Below the pieces are notes generated by a model. That model did no database searches, was not told the origin of the DNA, and saw only the letters and a list, made by a program, of their open reading frames with translations. Below, piece by piece: positions 11,839 through 22,184 of a stretch of DNA of 64,000 nt; position 1 is the stretch's first letter; each line of letters starts with the position of its first letter. A program made the translations under genes and the position numbers. The stretch is from Piper betle (Eukaryota; Streptophyta; Magnoliopsida; Piperales; Piperaceae): the NCBI GenBank assembly GCA_033002965.1, contig JAURVB010012964.1:310001-374000 (forward strand), written 5' to 3'.

Positions 11839-13030
11839 CACCTCTAATAGTTGTATAGTTTGTTGCATAGAATTGAACATTTCAATCAAATCTGGTTGTT
11901 GTGGCTGATAAGAAAGTAAAGGAGGTCGAGAATGTTATGATGGTGGTAGTGGATTATCGAGGATAAGCAGTTGATTTTGGAGAATTATTCCATGAAAAGT
12001 TGGGGTTATTGCGCCAGCCCGCATGGTAGGTATTAGAATAGGGATTGTTGTTCCTATTAAAGTTGTCTATGTAGCTAACTTAATCTGGTGAACATTGACC
12101 TGTAGAATGTCCTTGTCTACACTATTCACACCTTGGCTCCATAGTCTTAACCTGTCCCTGCATATTTAAATTTTGAACTTGATTAGCTAAAGAACTAACT
12201 TGAGTAGATAAAACCGTAAGTTGAATCTAATTCTAAAACTCTAGTAATCCTCCTTGGGTGCCTTTCATGTGTTGCATGGTGGTTGCTCAGGAACCATCAA
12301 TTCTAGCAATTGAAAAAGCTTCATGTGGGTTCTTACTAAGAAACGATCCATTGGTCGCCGCATCAACTATGTTTTTTGTTTGCCCCAACAACCCGTTATA
12401 TAAAGTTTGGAGTTGCATCCATCTTTCTATACCATGGTTGGGACACTTTTTCAACAATTCTTTAAATCTTTCTCATGCCAAAAAGAGAGACTCACCATCA
12501 AACTGCAAAAAAGATAAAATTTTGTTACGTAATTTAGCAGTTTTAGAAGGAGGAAAATATTTTAACAAAAAGTTTTCAGACAATTCATCCCAAGTGGTAA
12601 TTGCATCTAATGATGACAACCACTCTTTTGCACTTCCTATTAATGAGAATGGAAATAAGCGAAGGCAAAGAGTGTCGTTAGAGACACCAGGTTGCTTATA
12701 CATATCACAAACTGATAGAAAATCGATGATATGCCTATTAGAATTTTTAGTAGGTAATCCACTAAATTATCCTATAGTTTGTAACATATTAAATAAAACT
12801 GGATTAAGCTTAGTGGGTTGCATCCACCGGTGGTGCAATAATACTAGGTTGTAACCCAATCTTGGATTGCCATGTTGTTATCATTATCCACTGCTACAAT
12901 TGGTAGAAATGGAGGCATTTGTTGTTGTTATGGGTCCATGGCTTCTTCTTCTTTTGCTTCTTGTGCTCTTCTTCCAGCAACACGCAAGTTTCTCAAAGTC
13001 CTTTCAATCTCTGGATCTTAAGAAAACAAA
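11839..13030 (-). pseudogene. Athila gag, broken
   Basis: Minus strand, in order: EIERTLRNLRVAGRRAQE (about 13017) after a stop that separates it from an upstream ATG (13052); the gag core (12703-12473: LRLFPFSLIGSAKEWL, FLLKYFPPSKTAKLRN), a match to the Retrotrans_gag family; TRVLELD (about 12250); a zinc knuckle with one Cys replaced by a stop (about 12145); and an Asn/Gln-rich tail. Several stops occur. This copy still has the roughly 0.7 kb gag core that the 1450 element has lost, and so shows what was deleted there. Confidence 0.85.
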
Positions 13031-13184
13031 GGTAATCGCACTAATCGATGCATAAACAAATGATAACAATGAAGAAGAGAATGATATAGTGTGTGTGTGT
13101 ATTAAAAAAAATCAGACACTAAAATCTAAAAGAAAAGAAAAAGACTCAAACTTCTAATCCTAAATTAACTAAGAAAATTCGATC

Positions 13185-13202
13185 TCCCCGACAACGGTGC
13201 CA
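13185..13202 (-). promoter_or_regulatory. Primer binding site, tRNA-Asp type
   Basis: Minus strand TGGCACCGTTGTCGGGGA, 6 bp from the LTR; the same class as at 2612. Confidence 0.8.
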
Positions 13203-13208
13203 AAAGCT

Positions 13209-14438
13209 TGTTAGAATAATTTCAATAACATGCAAGCATACATGGTCGAAACAAGTAATAGAATAATGAATTCAAGTATCAAGTAAAAGAATTATGAATT
13301 CAAGTATCGTCGTACAGGGAGATGAATTTCCTTAAATTAATTAAAGAAAATAAAATGAAGAACAAAACAAAAACAACCAACTTAACTAAATCTAAGTAAT
13401 AACTTTAAATTAAAGAAAGACTTATAATGATAAAATTTGTTCTAGACTTGAATTTCCCTTAACATGAATTTAATATTCATCACATCTTACTCTTATCTTT
13501 TATTCTCTTGAATTGCTAATCCTAGAGAATTATATAACATAGTGGCTCCCGCTCCTTCATGCATCTATTATTTTGCCTCAATTTCTACCTATTGGTGATA
13601 ATTGATTAATCAACAAAATAACGCTTTGAGATTTGCCTAATAATTACATACGGTGTTGTGTATCTTCCAACCACAACGACAAACAAGTCAAAAGACTTCG
13701 TCTATGATGAAATATCAATGATTAATATAATTAATTTCTCCAAAAATATAATTAAACAGCCTAATCTAAGTAATAGGTGATCACTCTATTTTTAGTATTA
13801 AGAACATGACAATTCAAGCAATCAAATTGAATAAAAGAGTAAGGGGTTGAAATGAATTCAATTTAACCATGTTAAGTTTCATTCTTCTATAGAATGAAAT
13901 AAACAACTACTTCATAATAAAAATAGAAAACATGATGAAAAAGAAATAAACTTATATTATAAAAAGTACTAAAAAATTACAATAACTAGAACTACTAAAT
14001 TGACTAAAATCCTAAGCCAAGAGTTGAGATATCTCAAACAACATATGACCACCCCTTTATATAGAAGATGAGATGGACATAAGATACATGAATTTAAGGA
14101 AGGTGTTCACAAATCAATGTATTCTACTTAATTATGATGTTCATTCAAATTCCAACACCTCAACGTACTCAAATGCAACTTAAGCAATGTACAAGCATCC
14201 TCATCAAGCTTTATGAACTCCTTGTAGTAACCATTGGGTGACCATGACCTTTCAATTCTAAAGCTTAATTTATTTCATCGTTTTGTGCATTAAAACTTCA
14301 AATTTAAGCATATCTCATAAAATATTAATTAACTAGAATATAATGAGAAATATCACCTAATTAATAATATATATACTCGGGATGTACAAAACCACATTAA
14401 AAATATGGGTAAATATTGTATACTTTAAACACGTAACA
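13209..14438 (-). repeat. 5' LTR of the antisense Athila element
   Basis: 1230 bp, starting TGTTAGAATAAT and ending CACGTAACA on the plus strand. It is a diverged inverted relative of the LTRs at 1450 and 5508, sharing the CACCCCTTTATATAGAA promoter region (14052-14068). Confidence 0.85.
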
Positions 14439-14589
14439 GACAATATACTCCTAACCCTTTCAGAGATGGTCTTGTTCATCCTTTCAGCTACTCTATTATG
14501 TTAAGAAATATAAAGAACCGTCTTCTCATGCCTAATCCCATGCTTGCTATAATATTCATCAAACTCAACAGTACAATATTCACCACCAT
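14439..14589 (-). pseudogene. Copia integrase core fragment
   Basis: The minus strand reads GEYCTVEFDEYYSKHGIRHEKT, a stop, then NRVAERMNKTISERVRS. This is the DNGGEY...AERMN(K/R)T segment that carries the catalytic Glu of copia integrases. Confidence 0.8.
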
Positions 14590-16371
14590 TGTAAAAACCA
14601 TGATTTTTATTACAAGACTCGAACCTAAATATTATGAAATAAATATAGATGAACCAATATGGTTGGTTATCAAGTCGACCGGTCATGGTTCGACTTAAGG
14701 TCACCTAGAAAATACCTATTCATGAATGGATGATGGGGTGTGAGAATTTAATGAAGGGGCTCGTTGAACCTAGGAAATACCAATGGATGATGGGGTATGA
14801 GAATTTAATGGAGGGAATGGTTGAAGTGTATATATATGCAGGAGGAGGGAGTATTTCATCCCTCATCTCCGTCCCAGGCAACCTCCCCATTACTGTGTGA
14901 GTATTTCATCCCTCATCTTATTTGTTTCCATTAGGATTCTTGCATGCAAGGTTTGTTGAAGACGCCCTGCCAAGTTGCTAGATCTCCAGCGTCTTATGCA
15001 TGGGGTTCTTGTCGATTGCTTAGTTGTTTTGTAAATGGACATGTTAATAATTAATTATCATTAGAATTTCTGAAAATTTAATAAGGAATGAAGACTAACA
15101 TGAACTAATTACATCATTTAAAATTGATAGTATATTAGTCATGTAAGTTGCATGTAGGTTCATGCAAAATAAAATTATACTAATGTATAATTTTATGCCC
15201 TCATTCAGATTAGGGTTCACGGGTCACAGTCAGACGAAATCACAAGTCAGGTACGTATAATAGGTAGAACATCGTACTTTCCTTGTTGGTAGCCTAGGTC
15301 GGCCTGAGCCCAGATTCGACCACCATGCACCGAGTGCAACCGGGGTCAAAGAATTGACTCAGTCCGACACGGGGTCGTATTATGTGCGTAAATTGTGTAA
15401 TGCATCGACATTGTTTTGGAGTAGTGATAGCCGCCCCATAAAAAGGCTACGGCCGGGGTGAGCGAGGCACAGCGATTCCTCCATCGCACTGGAGTGCAGT
15501 GATAGCCTCCCCATAAAAAGGCTACGGCCGAGGTGTGTGAGGCACTGGCACTAGAATTGGTAGTGAGAGCTTCCCCACAAACGGGGCGTAGCAATCACCT
15601 GAGTGCAGTGATAGCCTCCCCATAAAAAGGCTACGGCCGGGGTGTGTGAGGCACTGGCACTAGAATTGGCAGTGAGAGCTTCCCCACAAACGGGCGTAGC
15701 ACCTGAGTGCAGTGACCTCCCCAGCCGGGTGGAGCTGGACTAGATGAGTGAGCCTCCCACAGGGCTAGCAACCGAGTGCATGATAGCCCCCTAGGCTGGC
15801 GGTGTGTGAGGCACTGGCACTAGAATTGGTAGTGAGAGCTTCCCCACAAACGGGGCGTAGCAATCACCTGAGTACAGTGATAGCTTCCCCACAAAAGGCT
15901 ACAGCCGGGGTGTGCGAGGCACTGGCACTGGAGACGGTAGTGGTAGCCTCTCCACAAAAGGGCTACGGCCGGGGTGTGCGGATCACAGTGGATACCTCCT
16001 CCGCATTGTTTTGGAGTATAGCGGAATCGCTCCACCGCATATTAAAATAAACATAAGGAAATAGTGGAATGTACTTGATTTGTTTTATCTATTATACTAC
16101 TTAGTGTTGTAATCACTAACGTGGAATTGCCTCCGCAGGTGTGCAGATACGAAAGTAGGTGATTGACAACCAGGGCATGGAGCAAAATAAATATGAGGAC
16201 TCCTTTTATTATTTATTTGAGAAATAAGTGTGGCTACTGGGAAACGGTCTAAGACTGTGGGATCTTTATATATGTTTTTGTTAAAAAAAATGTTAGACAT
16301 ATTTGCTTAATTGTGAGTAACACCTGGCCAGCTAGGCCCACAATATTGTGACAAATGGCCGGGTCGTTACA
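14590..16371 (+). repeat. 5' LTR (1782 bp)
   Basis: TG...CA. Compared with the 3' copy it lacks one about 56 bp duplicated unit near 17950 and a roughly 40 bp AT-rich piece near 18300. It contains a garbled repeat unit at about 15700-15800. TATATATATGCAGG near 14827 may be the promoter. Confidence 0.92.
15420..16000. repeat. GC-rich tandem array of about 110 bp units in the 5' LTR
   Basis: Units run GAGTGCAGTGATAGCCTCCC ... GGGGCGTAGCAATCAC. Each unit holds two related halves with C4/G4 runs. The open frames in this array on both strands are artefacts of the repeat. Confidence 0.85.
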
Positions 16372-16373
16372 GG

Positions 16374-16385
16374 TGGTATCAGAGC
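16374..16385 (+). promoter_or_regulatory. Primer binding site, initiator tRNA-Met type
   Basis: TGGTATCAGAGC, 2 bp after the LTR. Confidence 0.9.
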
Positions 16386-16557
16386 AAAGTTTCCCAAAAG
16401 CTCACATCTTATGACTCAAGTACCTTGTTGAAGAGTCCAATATTTATCTTTCTCCAATGGGGTATGTCATTTGGGAATTAGTGGACTCACTAACAAACCA
16501 AAGTAAGCATAAAATAAAATAAAATAAAATAATCAACCATAACGGAATAAATTTTAG

Positions 16558-17721
16558 ATGGCAGGCACCCGAAGGAAGTCGAGCCAAGCTGCGCAGTCGG
16601 ACACGAACGTGGAGAGTGTGTTAGGCCAAATTTTGACGGCCATACAGGGACTTGCGCAGGCTTCAGATAATACCAGTTCTGTGATTCAGAACATAGCGCA
16701 GCGATTACCGGGATTGGTAACAGGGAATGGACATCTAAATTTGGCTGCGGGTCCTAGTAGTGTCCCAAATGGGGACTAGGGGAGCGCCCAAGAGCGGGTA
16801 GGGATAGCTGACCCGGGCGAGCGAGGGGAACTTCCAAACCCAGTGCCACCGGTAGTCCGACAAGTGGTACTGCCAGTTGGGGATGACAGTGATTGATACA
16901 CTGTAGAGAAATTCCGGAGGAACGGAGCTGAGGTATTCATTGGTGGGACTGATCCAATGAAGGCGGAGAGCTGGTTGGACATTACTGAGAAAGCATTTAG
17001 AGCTCTCTCTGTGCCTCATCGCCATCAGGTGAGGTTGGCGACATGCATGCTTCAGGAGGAAGCATCCTATTGGTGGAAATCCATGGAGAAGACTGCGTTC
17101 CATCAACGGGAGATTTCATCCATTCCTTGGGCGGAATTTGTAACAGCTTTCAATGGACAATACTTTCCTGAGTCTGTTGTCCAGAAGAAAGCACTGGAAT
17201 TTGCCACTCTAACTCAGAGGGATGATTCAGTCTGAGAGTATACAAAAAATTTCTTGCAATTGGAGAGATTTGCAACTGGGAGTCTGGCAACTGCCCGAGC
17301 TAGAGCAAACAAATTTTTCTGGGGTTGAAGCCCGAATTGAGGAGTAGGGTTGCTACGGCGCCAAGAGGCACTATAACCGAAGTGATTGAGGCAGCCACTA
17401 CTCATGAGTTGGTGTACGACTATGTCCGTGCACAGAAACAGGGGAAGGCTACTATGCAACATAAGAATGCCAACCAGGGTAGTAGCAAAAATAGGTCTGC
17501 AGAACACCAGCAGCAGAACTATCAACGGAATGTCGATGGGAACCGCAAAAGGAAGTTTCAGGAGATTCCGTATCGACTATGTAAAAATTGCAACAAGATG
17601 CATTCAGGGTTATGCAGTGAGCCCCGTCGGTGCTACAATTGCGGAAAGACGGGACACCTGCAAAATGAGTGTCGTCAGCCCCTGAAGCAACAACAGGAGC
17701 AGCCTGAGATCCTGAAGATAT
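16558..17721 (+). pseudogene. Chromovirus-type gag, broken
   Basis: It starts at ATG (MAGTRRKSSQ). In-frame stops occur at 16777 and near 16893, before the gag core (KFRRNGAEVFIGGTDPMKAE...SYWWKSME...FVTAFNGQYFPESV, about 16906-17235). A third stop follows (17233) and then a frameshift. The end (17325-17721) carries two Cys clusters, CKNCNKMHSGLC and the classic knuckle CYNCGKTGHLQNEC (CX2CX4HX4C). The core and knuckle are typical of Tekay/Del-like gypsy gag. No functional protein is expected. Confidence 0.85.
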
Positions 17722-17776
17722 AATTAATCATGCTTATCATCTTGCTGTTATAATATTTCGGGGACGAAATATTTCT

Positions 17777-17789
17777 AAGTTGGGGAGAT
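17777..17789 (+). promoter_or_regulatory. Polypurine tract
   Basis: AAGTTGGGGAGAT lies directly before the 3' LTR, preceded by the conserved chromovirus-like 3' text TTTCGGGGACGAAAT. Confidence 0.85.
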
Positions 17790-19626
17790 TGTAAAAACCA
17801 TGATTTTTATTACAAGACTCGAACCTAAATATTATGAAATAAATATAGATGAACCGATATGGTTGGTTATCAAGTCGACCGGTCATGGTTCGACTTAAGG
17901 TCACCTAGAAAATACCTATTCATGAATGGATGATGGGGTGTGAGAATTTAATGAAGGGGTCGTTGAACCTAGGAAATACCAATGGATGATGGGGTGTGAG
18001 AATTTAATGAAGGGGCTCGTTGAACCTAGGAAATACCAATGGATGATGGGGTATGAGAATTTAATGGAGGGAATGGTTGAAGTGTATATATATGCAGGAG
18101 GAGGGAGTATTTCATCCCTCATCTCCGTCCCAGGCGACCTCCCCATTACTGTGTGAGTATTTCATCCCTCATCTTATTTGTTTCCATTAGGATTCTTGCA
18201 TGCAAGGTTTGTTGAAGACGCCCTGCCAAGTTGCTAGATCTCCAGCGTCTTATGCATGGGGTTCTTGTCGATTGCTTAGTTGTTTTGTAAATGGACATGT
18301 TAATAATTAAATTATCAATTAGATAATGGGATTTGGATGGGGATAATTAATAATTAATTATCATTAGAATTGCTAAAAATTTAATAAGGAATGAAGACTA
18401 ACATGAACTAATTACATCATTTAAAATTGATAGTATATTAGTCATGTAAGTTGCATGTAGGTTCATGCAAAATAAAATTATACTAATGTATAATTTTATG
18501 CCCTCATTCAGATTAGGGTTCACGGGTCACAGTCAGACGAAATCACAAGTCAGGTACGTATAATAGGTAGAACATCGTACTTTCCTTGTTGGTAGCCTAG
18601 GTCGGCCTGAGCCCAGATTCGACCACCATGCACCGAGTGCAACCGGGGTCAAAGAATTGACTCAGTCCGACACGGGGTCATATTATGTGCGTAAATTGTG
18701 TAATGCATCGACATTGTTTTGGAGTAGTGATAGCCGCCCCATAAAAAGGCTACGGCCGGGGTGAGCGAGGCACAACGATTCCTCCATCGCACTGGAGTGC
18801 AGTGATAGCCTCCCCATAAAAAGGCTACGGCCAGGGTGTGTGAGGCACTGGCACTAGAATTGGTAGTGAGAGCTTCCCCACAAACGGGGCGTAGCAATCA
18901 CCTGAGTGCAGTGATAGCCTCCCCATAAAAAGGCTACGGCCGGGGTGTGTGAGGCACTGGCACTAGAATTGGCAGTGAGAGCTTCCCCACAAACGGGGCG
19001 TAGCATTCACCTGAGTGCAGTGATAGCCTCCCCATAAAAAGGCTACGGCTGGGGTGTGTGAGGCACTGGCACTAGAATTGGTAGTGAGAGCTTCCCCACA
19101 AACGGGGCGTAGCAATCACCTGAGTGCAGTGATAGCTTCCCCACAAAAAGGCTACGGCCGGGGTGTGCGAGGCACTGGCACTGGAGACGGTAGTGGTAGC
19201 CTCCCCACAAAAGGGCTACGGCCGGGGTGTGCGGATCACAGCGGATACCTCCTCCGCATTGTTTTGGAGTATAGCGGAATCGCTCCACCGCATATTAAAA
19301 TAAACATAAGGAAATAGTGGAATGTACTTGATTTGTTTTATCTATTATACTACTTAGTGTTGTAATCACTAACGCGGAATTGCCTCCACAGGTGTGCAGA
19401 TACGAAAGTAGGTGATTGACAACCAGGGCATGGAGCAAAATAAATATGAGGACTCCTTTTATTATTTATTTGAGAAATAAGTGTGGCTACTGGGAAACGA
19501 GTCTAAGACTGTGGGATCTTTATATATGTTTTTGTTAAAAAAAAATGTTTGACATATTTGCTTAATTGTGAGTAACACCTGGCCAACTAGGCCCACAATG
19601 TTGTGACAAATGGCCAGGTCGTTACA
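17790..19626 (+). repeat. 3' LTR (1837 bp)
   Basis: It contains a tandem duplication of about 56 bp near 17945-18055 (AATTTAATGAAGGGG...GATGGGGT) and intact 110 bp GC-rich units at about 18720-19240. Confidence 0.92.
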
Positions 19627-19631
19627 ACCAT

Positions 19632-21310
19632 TATCACTTCTATGGCATTTCAAAGGCTTACCTATTTTTCTTTCAACCAATACATGAAAATTCTTAAAGA
19701 TGTCAAAAACATCACTTTTATCTTTTAAACCATAAGCCCACACCTTCCTAGAAGTATCATCAATAAAAGTGATAAAATAAATAGAAGCGCCAAGAGATTT
19801 TACCTCCATAGGCCCACACACATCAGAGTGTACCAACTCAAGAACTTCTGACTTTCTTGTATTTGTACTTGCAAAGGATGTCCTACATTATTTTTTGACC
19901 AAACAGTGGTCACAAGGACTAATTGTGATGTCCTTGACCTTGGGAAGGAGATTTAACTTCTTCAAAGTCTCTAGTCCCTTCTCACTCATGTGTCCCAATC
20001 GATGGTGCCACAAATCAGCAATAGAATCAAATGAGGAGATATTAAACTCCCTCGAACTAGACTCGTCTCAGTCCTGTATAAACTGCAACACTTCTTCCCT
20101 TTAGCAACAACAAGAGAACCTTTCACAAGTTTCCACACAGCTTGTGCAAATTGTAAACTAAATCCTTCATCATCAAGTACTCTGGTTGACAACAAACTCA
20201 TCCTCGAATCTGGAATATGTCTGACATTTTTAAACACCAATCTGTAACCTATATTTGTTACTATATGCACATCTCCAAGTCCCATAATTTTGGAAATATC
20301 ACTATTTTCCATCTTCACTATACCCAAATCTAAAGATTCATAGGTAGTAAAGAAATTTCTCCTTGGAGTTGCATGAAATGATGCTCCCAAATCAACTACC
20401 TAACTAGCATCACAACCAGTCGTCAAACAATCATTGCCACAATTAGAAAGAATCACCATGTCATCATGCACAATAATAATAACATGTCACCATGTTTCTC
20501 CTTGATCCTTATTGTCCTTATTTTTCAAGTCTTTCTTGAGCTTCCAACAATCCTTCTTAATATGACTTGTCTTGTCACGATAATAACACTTCAAGTGCTT
20601 TCTGGATTTAGACCTTCCTCAACTTTTGTCCCTTCTGTTTGTGTCTCTATTTCTTGATCTACCTCTTGCCTCTTCTGACACTAATGTATGAGAACCTGAA
20701 GTTGGTAGAGATTTTCTTCTCACCTCCTTATGCAGTAAACTGCTTGTTACCATGTCCATTGTGAGTTTTCCATCCGGAGCAGCATTACTCAAAGATATCA
20801 CCAATGTTTCCCAACTCTCTGGTAAAGTGTTGAGGAGCAGGATAGCTTGTCATTCCTCATCTAGAGTCATCTTCATCCTGGCAAGTTGAGTAATAATACT
20901 CTTCATTTCGTTGAGAGGCTCACTTATGTCAGTTCCATCCTTATACCTCAAATTCACCAATTTCCTTATCAAAAGGGTCTTGTTGCTAGCAGTATTCCTC
21001 TCATAAACTTCTTGGAGTTTATCACATATTGCTTTTGAGGACATCAATTTAGAAATATGATGATACACAACTTCATCTACCCATTGTCTCAAATAGGTCA
21101 TAACCTTGCTATCCAACGTATTCTAGTCATTTTCAGTCACCTCTGCCGGTTTCTGACCAATGATAGGTTCATACAAATCCTTAGGATATAGAAAATCAAT
21201 TATCTTTCCTTTCCAATGGTGCCAGTTACTTGGCCCCTTAAGAAATATCATCTTAACATACTTCCCATCAACCATCTGGTTGAAATATAAATCACAGACA
21301 CACAAACTAG
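19632..21310 (-). pseudogene. Copia gag-protease-integrase start, broken
   Basis: The minus strand starts near 21305 (MIFLKGPSNWHHWKGKI, WVDEVVYHHI, QEVYERNTASNK, LNEMKSIITQLARM: copia gag). The zinc knuckle near 20560 has its second Cys replaced (CYYRDKTSHIKKDC). The protease motif near 20395 reads stop-VVDLGASFHAT, so the usual DSG is altered. GAG-pre-integrase text is weak. Integrase begins VHSDVCGPM...YFITFIDDTSRK and runs to the insertion at 19631. Stops lie at about 21119, 20850 and 20405. Confidence 0.85.
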
Positions 21311-21384
21311 GCTCTTAGAAATTTCATCGAACACCTAGTGGGCATCAAATATTAACAACCAAAACTTGCAACATCCAAACCAAA

Positions 21385-21397
21385 GAACCAAATACCA
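21385..21397 (-). promoter_or_regulatory. Degenerate primer binding site
   Basis: Minus strand TGGTATTTGGTTC, 2 bp inside the LTR; a decayed form of the tRNA-Met type. Confidence 0.5.
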
Positions 21398-21399
21398 CT

Positions 21400-21928
21400 T
21401 GTTGGGATTAACCAAATAAAATCCCCATGTCAACAAGTAAGGATGAATATTACTGAACAAAATAAATGCACCAAACCAATCTAGACAAACCAAATTTTGC
21501 GTGGAAAACCCCAAATTTGGGGGAAATCAAGGGGCAAATTGCCAGATCAAATTTACTATATCACAATTTTTATACAAAATAGATCCACAGGATAACAAAC
21601 TCCTCAATATCAATTTACTATACTTTTTACAAAATTGGTATAAAGTTACAAAAGATAATAAAGGAAGAATATTATAGATTAAGAACTTAACAAAATTACG
21701 ATTGTAAGTAAATCTCAACAAAACATTCACCTTTCTTCAATGCATACAATTTTCTTTCACCCTTTACAGCGGCAGTTTTTCTCCAAAACTTAAAAACAAA
21801 AAAACCAAAGAAGAAAAACATCTTACATTACTTTTAATCCTTTCAACTAGCCAAATTTACAAAATCTTAATTTTTGCCCAGAACAGGGTTGTAAGCTCGT
21901 GTGTTTATAAAGGAGGGACAACCCAACA
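21400..21928 (-). repeat. 5' LTR of the antisense copia element
   Basis: 529 bp, starting TGTTGGG and ending CCCAACA on the plus strand. The minus-strand TATA candidate is TTTATAAACACACG (about 21909-21896). Confidence 0.85.
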
Positions 21929-22184
21929 TCTAGGCCTCTGGGCTCAACTTGATCTTTTCCAACACATTGGAGATTCCTTGTTTAGGGATCACAAGAAATG
22001 AGGTGGCAATGCTTCGGCGCAGTGCAGGCCTGGCAATGGAAAGTGCAGGCGGCCAGGGACCTTGGGAGGCCAAAGGATGGTGGCGTTGTTGCTTCTCTCC
22101 AAAGCTAATCCAACATGGATTTTTTTTATAAAATACTTCTAATCGAGCAATTTTGTGATCGGATGACTGTTTATATATATATAT
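21929..22184. other. Unassigned sequence between copia LTR and foldback element
   Basis: Moderately GC-rich and open in several frames, but no recognisable domain. No gene is called. Confidence 0.4.

Larger units (their letters stand above)
7394..14438 (-). mobile_element. Antisense Athila-type retrotransposon, 3'-truncated
   Basis: Read on the minus strand: 5' LTR (14438-13209), tRNA-Asp-type primer site (13202-13185), gag (about 13020-11839), then RT C-terminus, RNase H and integrase (9657-7480). The copy stops at 7394 inside the AAGTTTAAG that precedes the polypurine tract, so the 3' LTR is gone. Protease and most of RT are missing, replaced by the truncated LTR pair at 9658-11838. It belongs to the same family as the 1450 element but is older: every frame is broken. 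Confidence 0.88.
14590..19626 (+). mobile_element. Gag-only chromovirus-like LTR retrotransposon
   Basis: LTRs 14590-16371 and 17790-19626 (TGTAAAAACC...GGTCGTTACA) are flanked by a perfect 5 bp duplication ACCAT (14585-14589 and 19627-19631). A primer site and polypurine tract are present. The 1.4 kb interior encodes only a broken gag; no protease, RT or integrase is seen. The LTRs are nearly identical apart from indels and repeat-unit changes, so the insertion is young. It landed in the copia integrase. A solo LTR of the same family sits at 40236. Confidence 0.95.
14439..21928 (-). mobile_element. Antisense copia element, split and 3'-truncated
   Basis: On the minus strand: 5' LTR (21928-21400), degenerate primer site, gag (21310-20520), protease (20420-19986), integrase start (19836-19632), then the 14590-19626 insertion, then the next integrase piece (14589-14439). 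Everything downstream (rest of integrase, RT, RNase H, 3' LTR) was lost where the Athila LTR joins at 14438. Removing the insertion and one ACCAT restores a continuous integrase reading (DNG/GEY). Confidence 0.88.

Noticed and set aside
12258..12854. 198-codon plus-strand frame
   Set aside because: It is the opposite strand of the Athila gag core; the minus-strand translation matches gag.
15346..16050. Several 70-90 codon frames in the LTR arrays (also near 18650-19320 and 41040-41710)
   Set aside because: They recur in every LTR copy because of the 110 bp GC-rich repeat; low-complexity translations.
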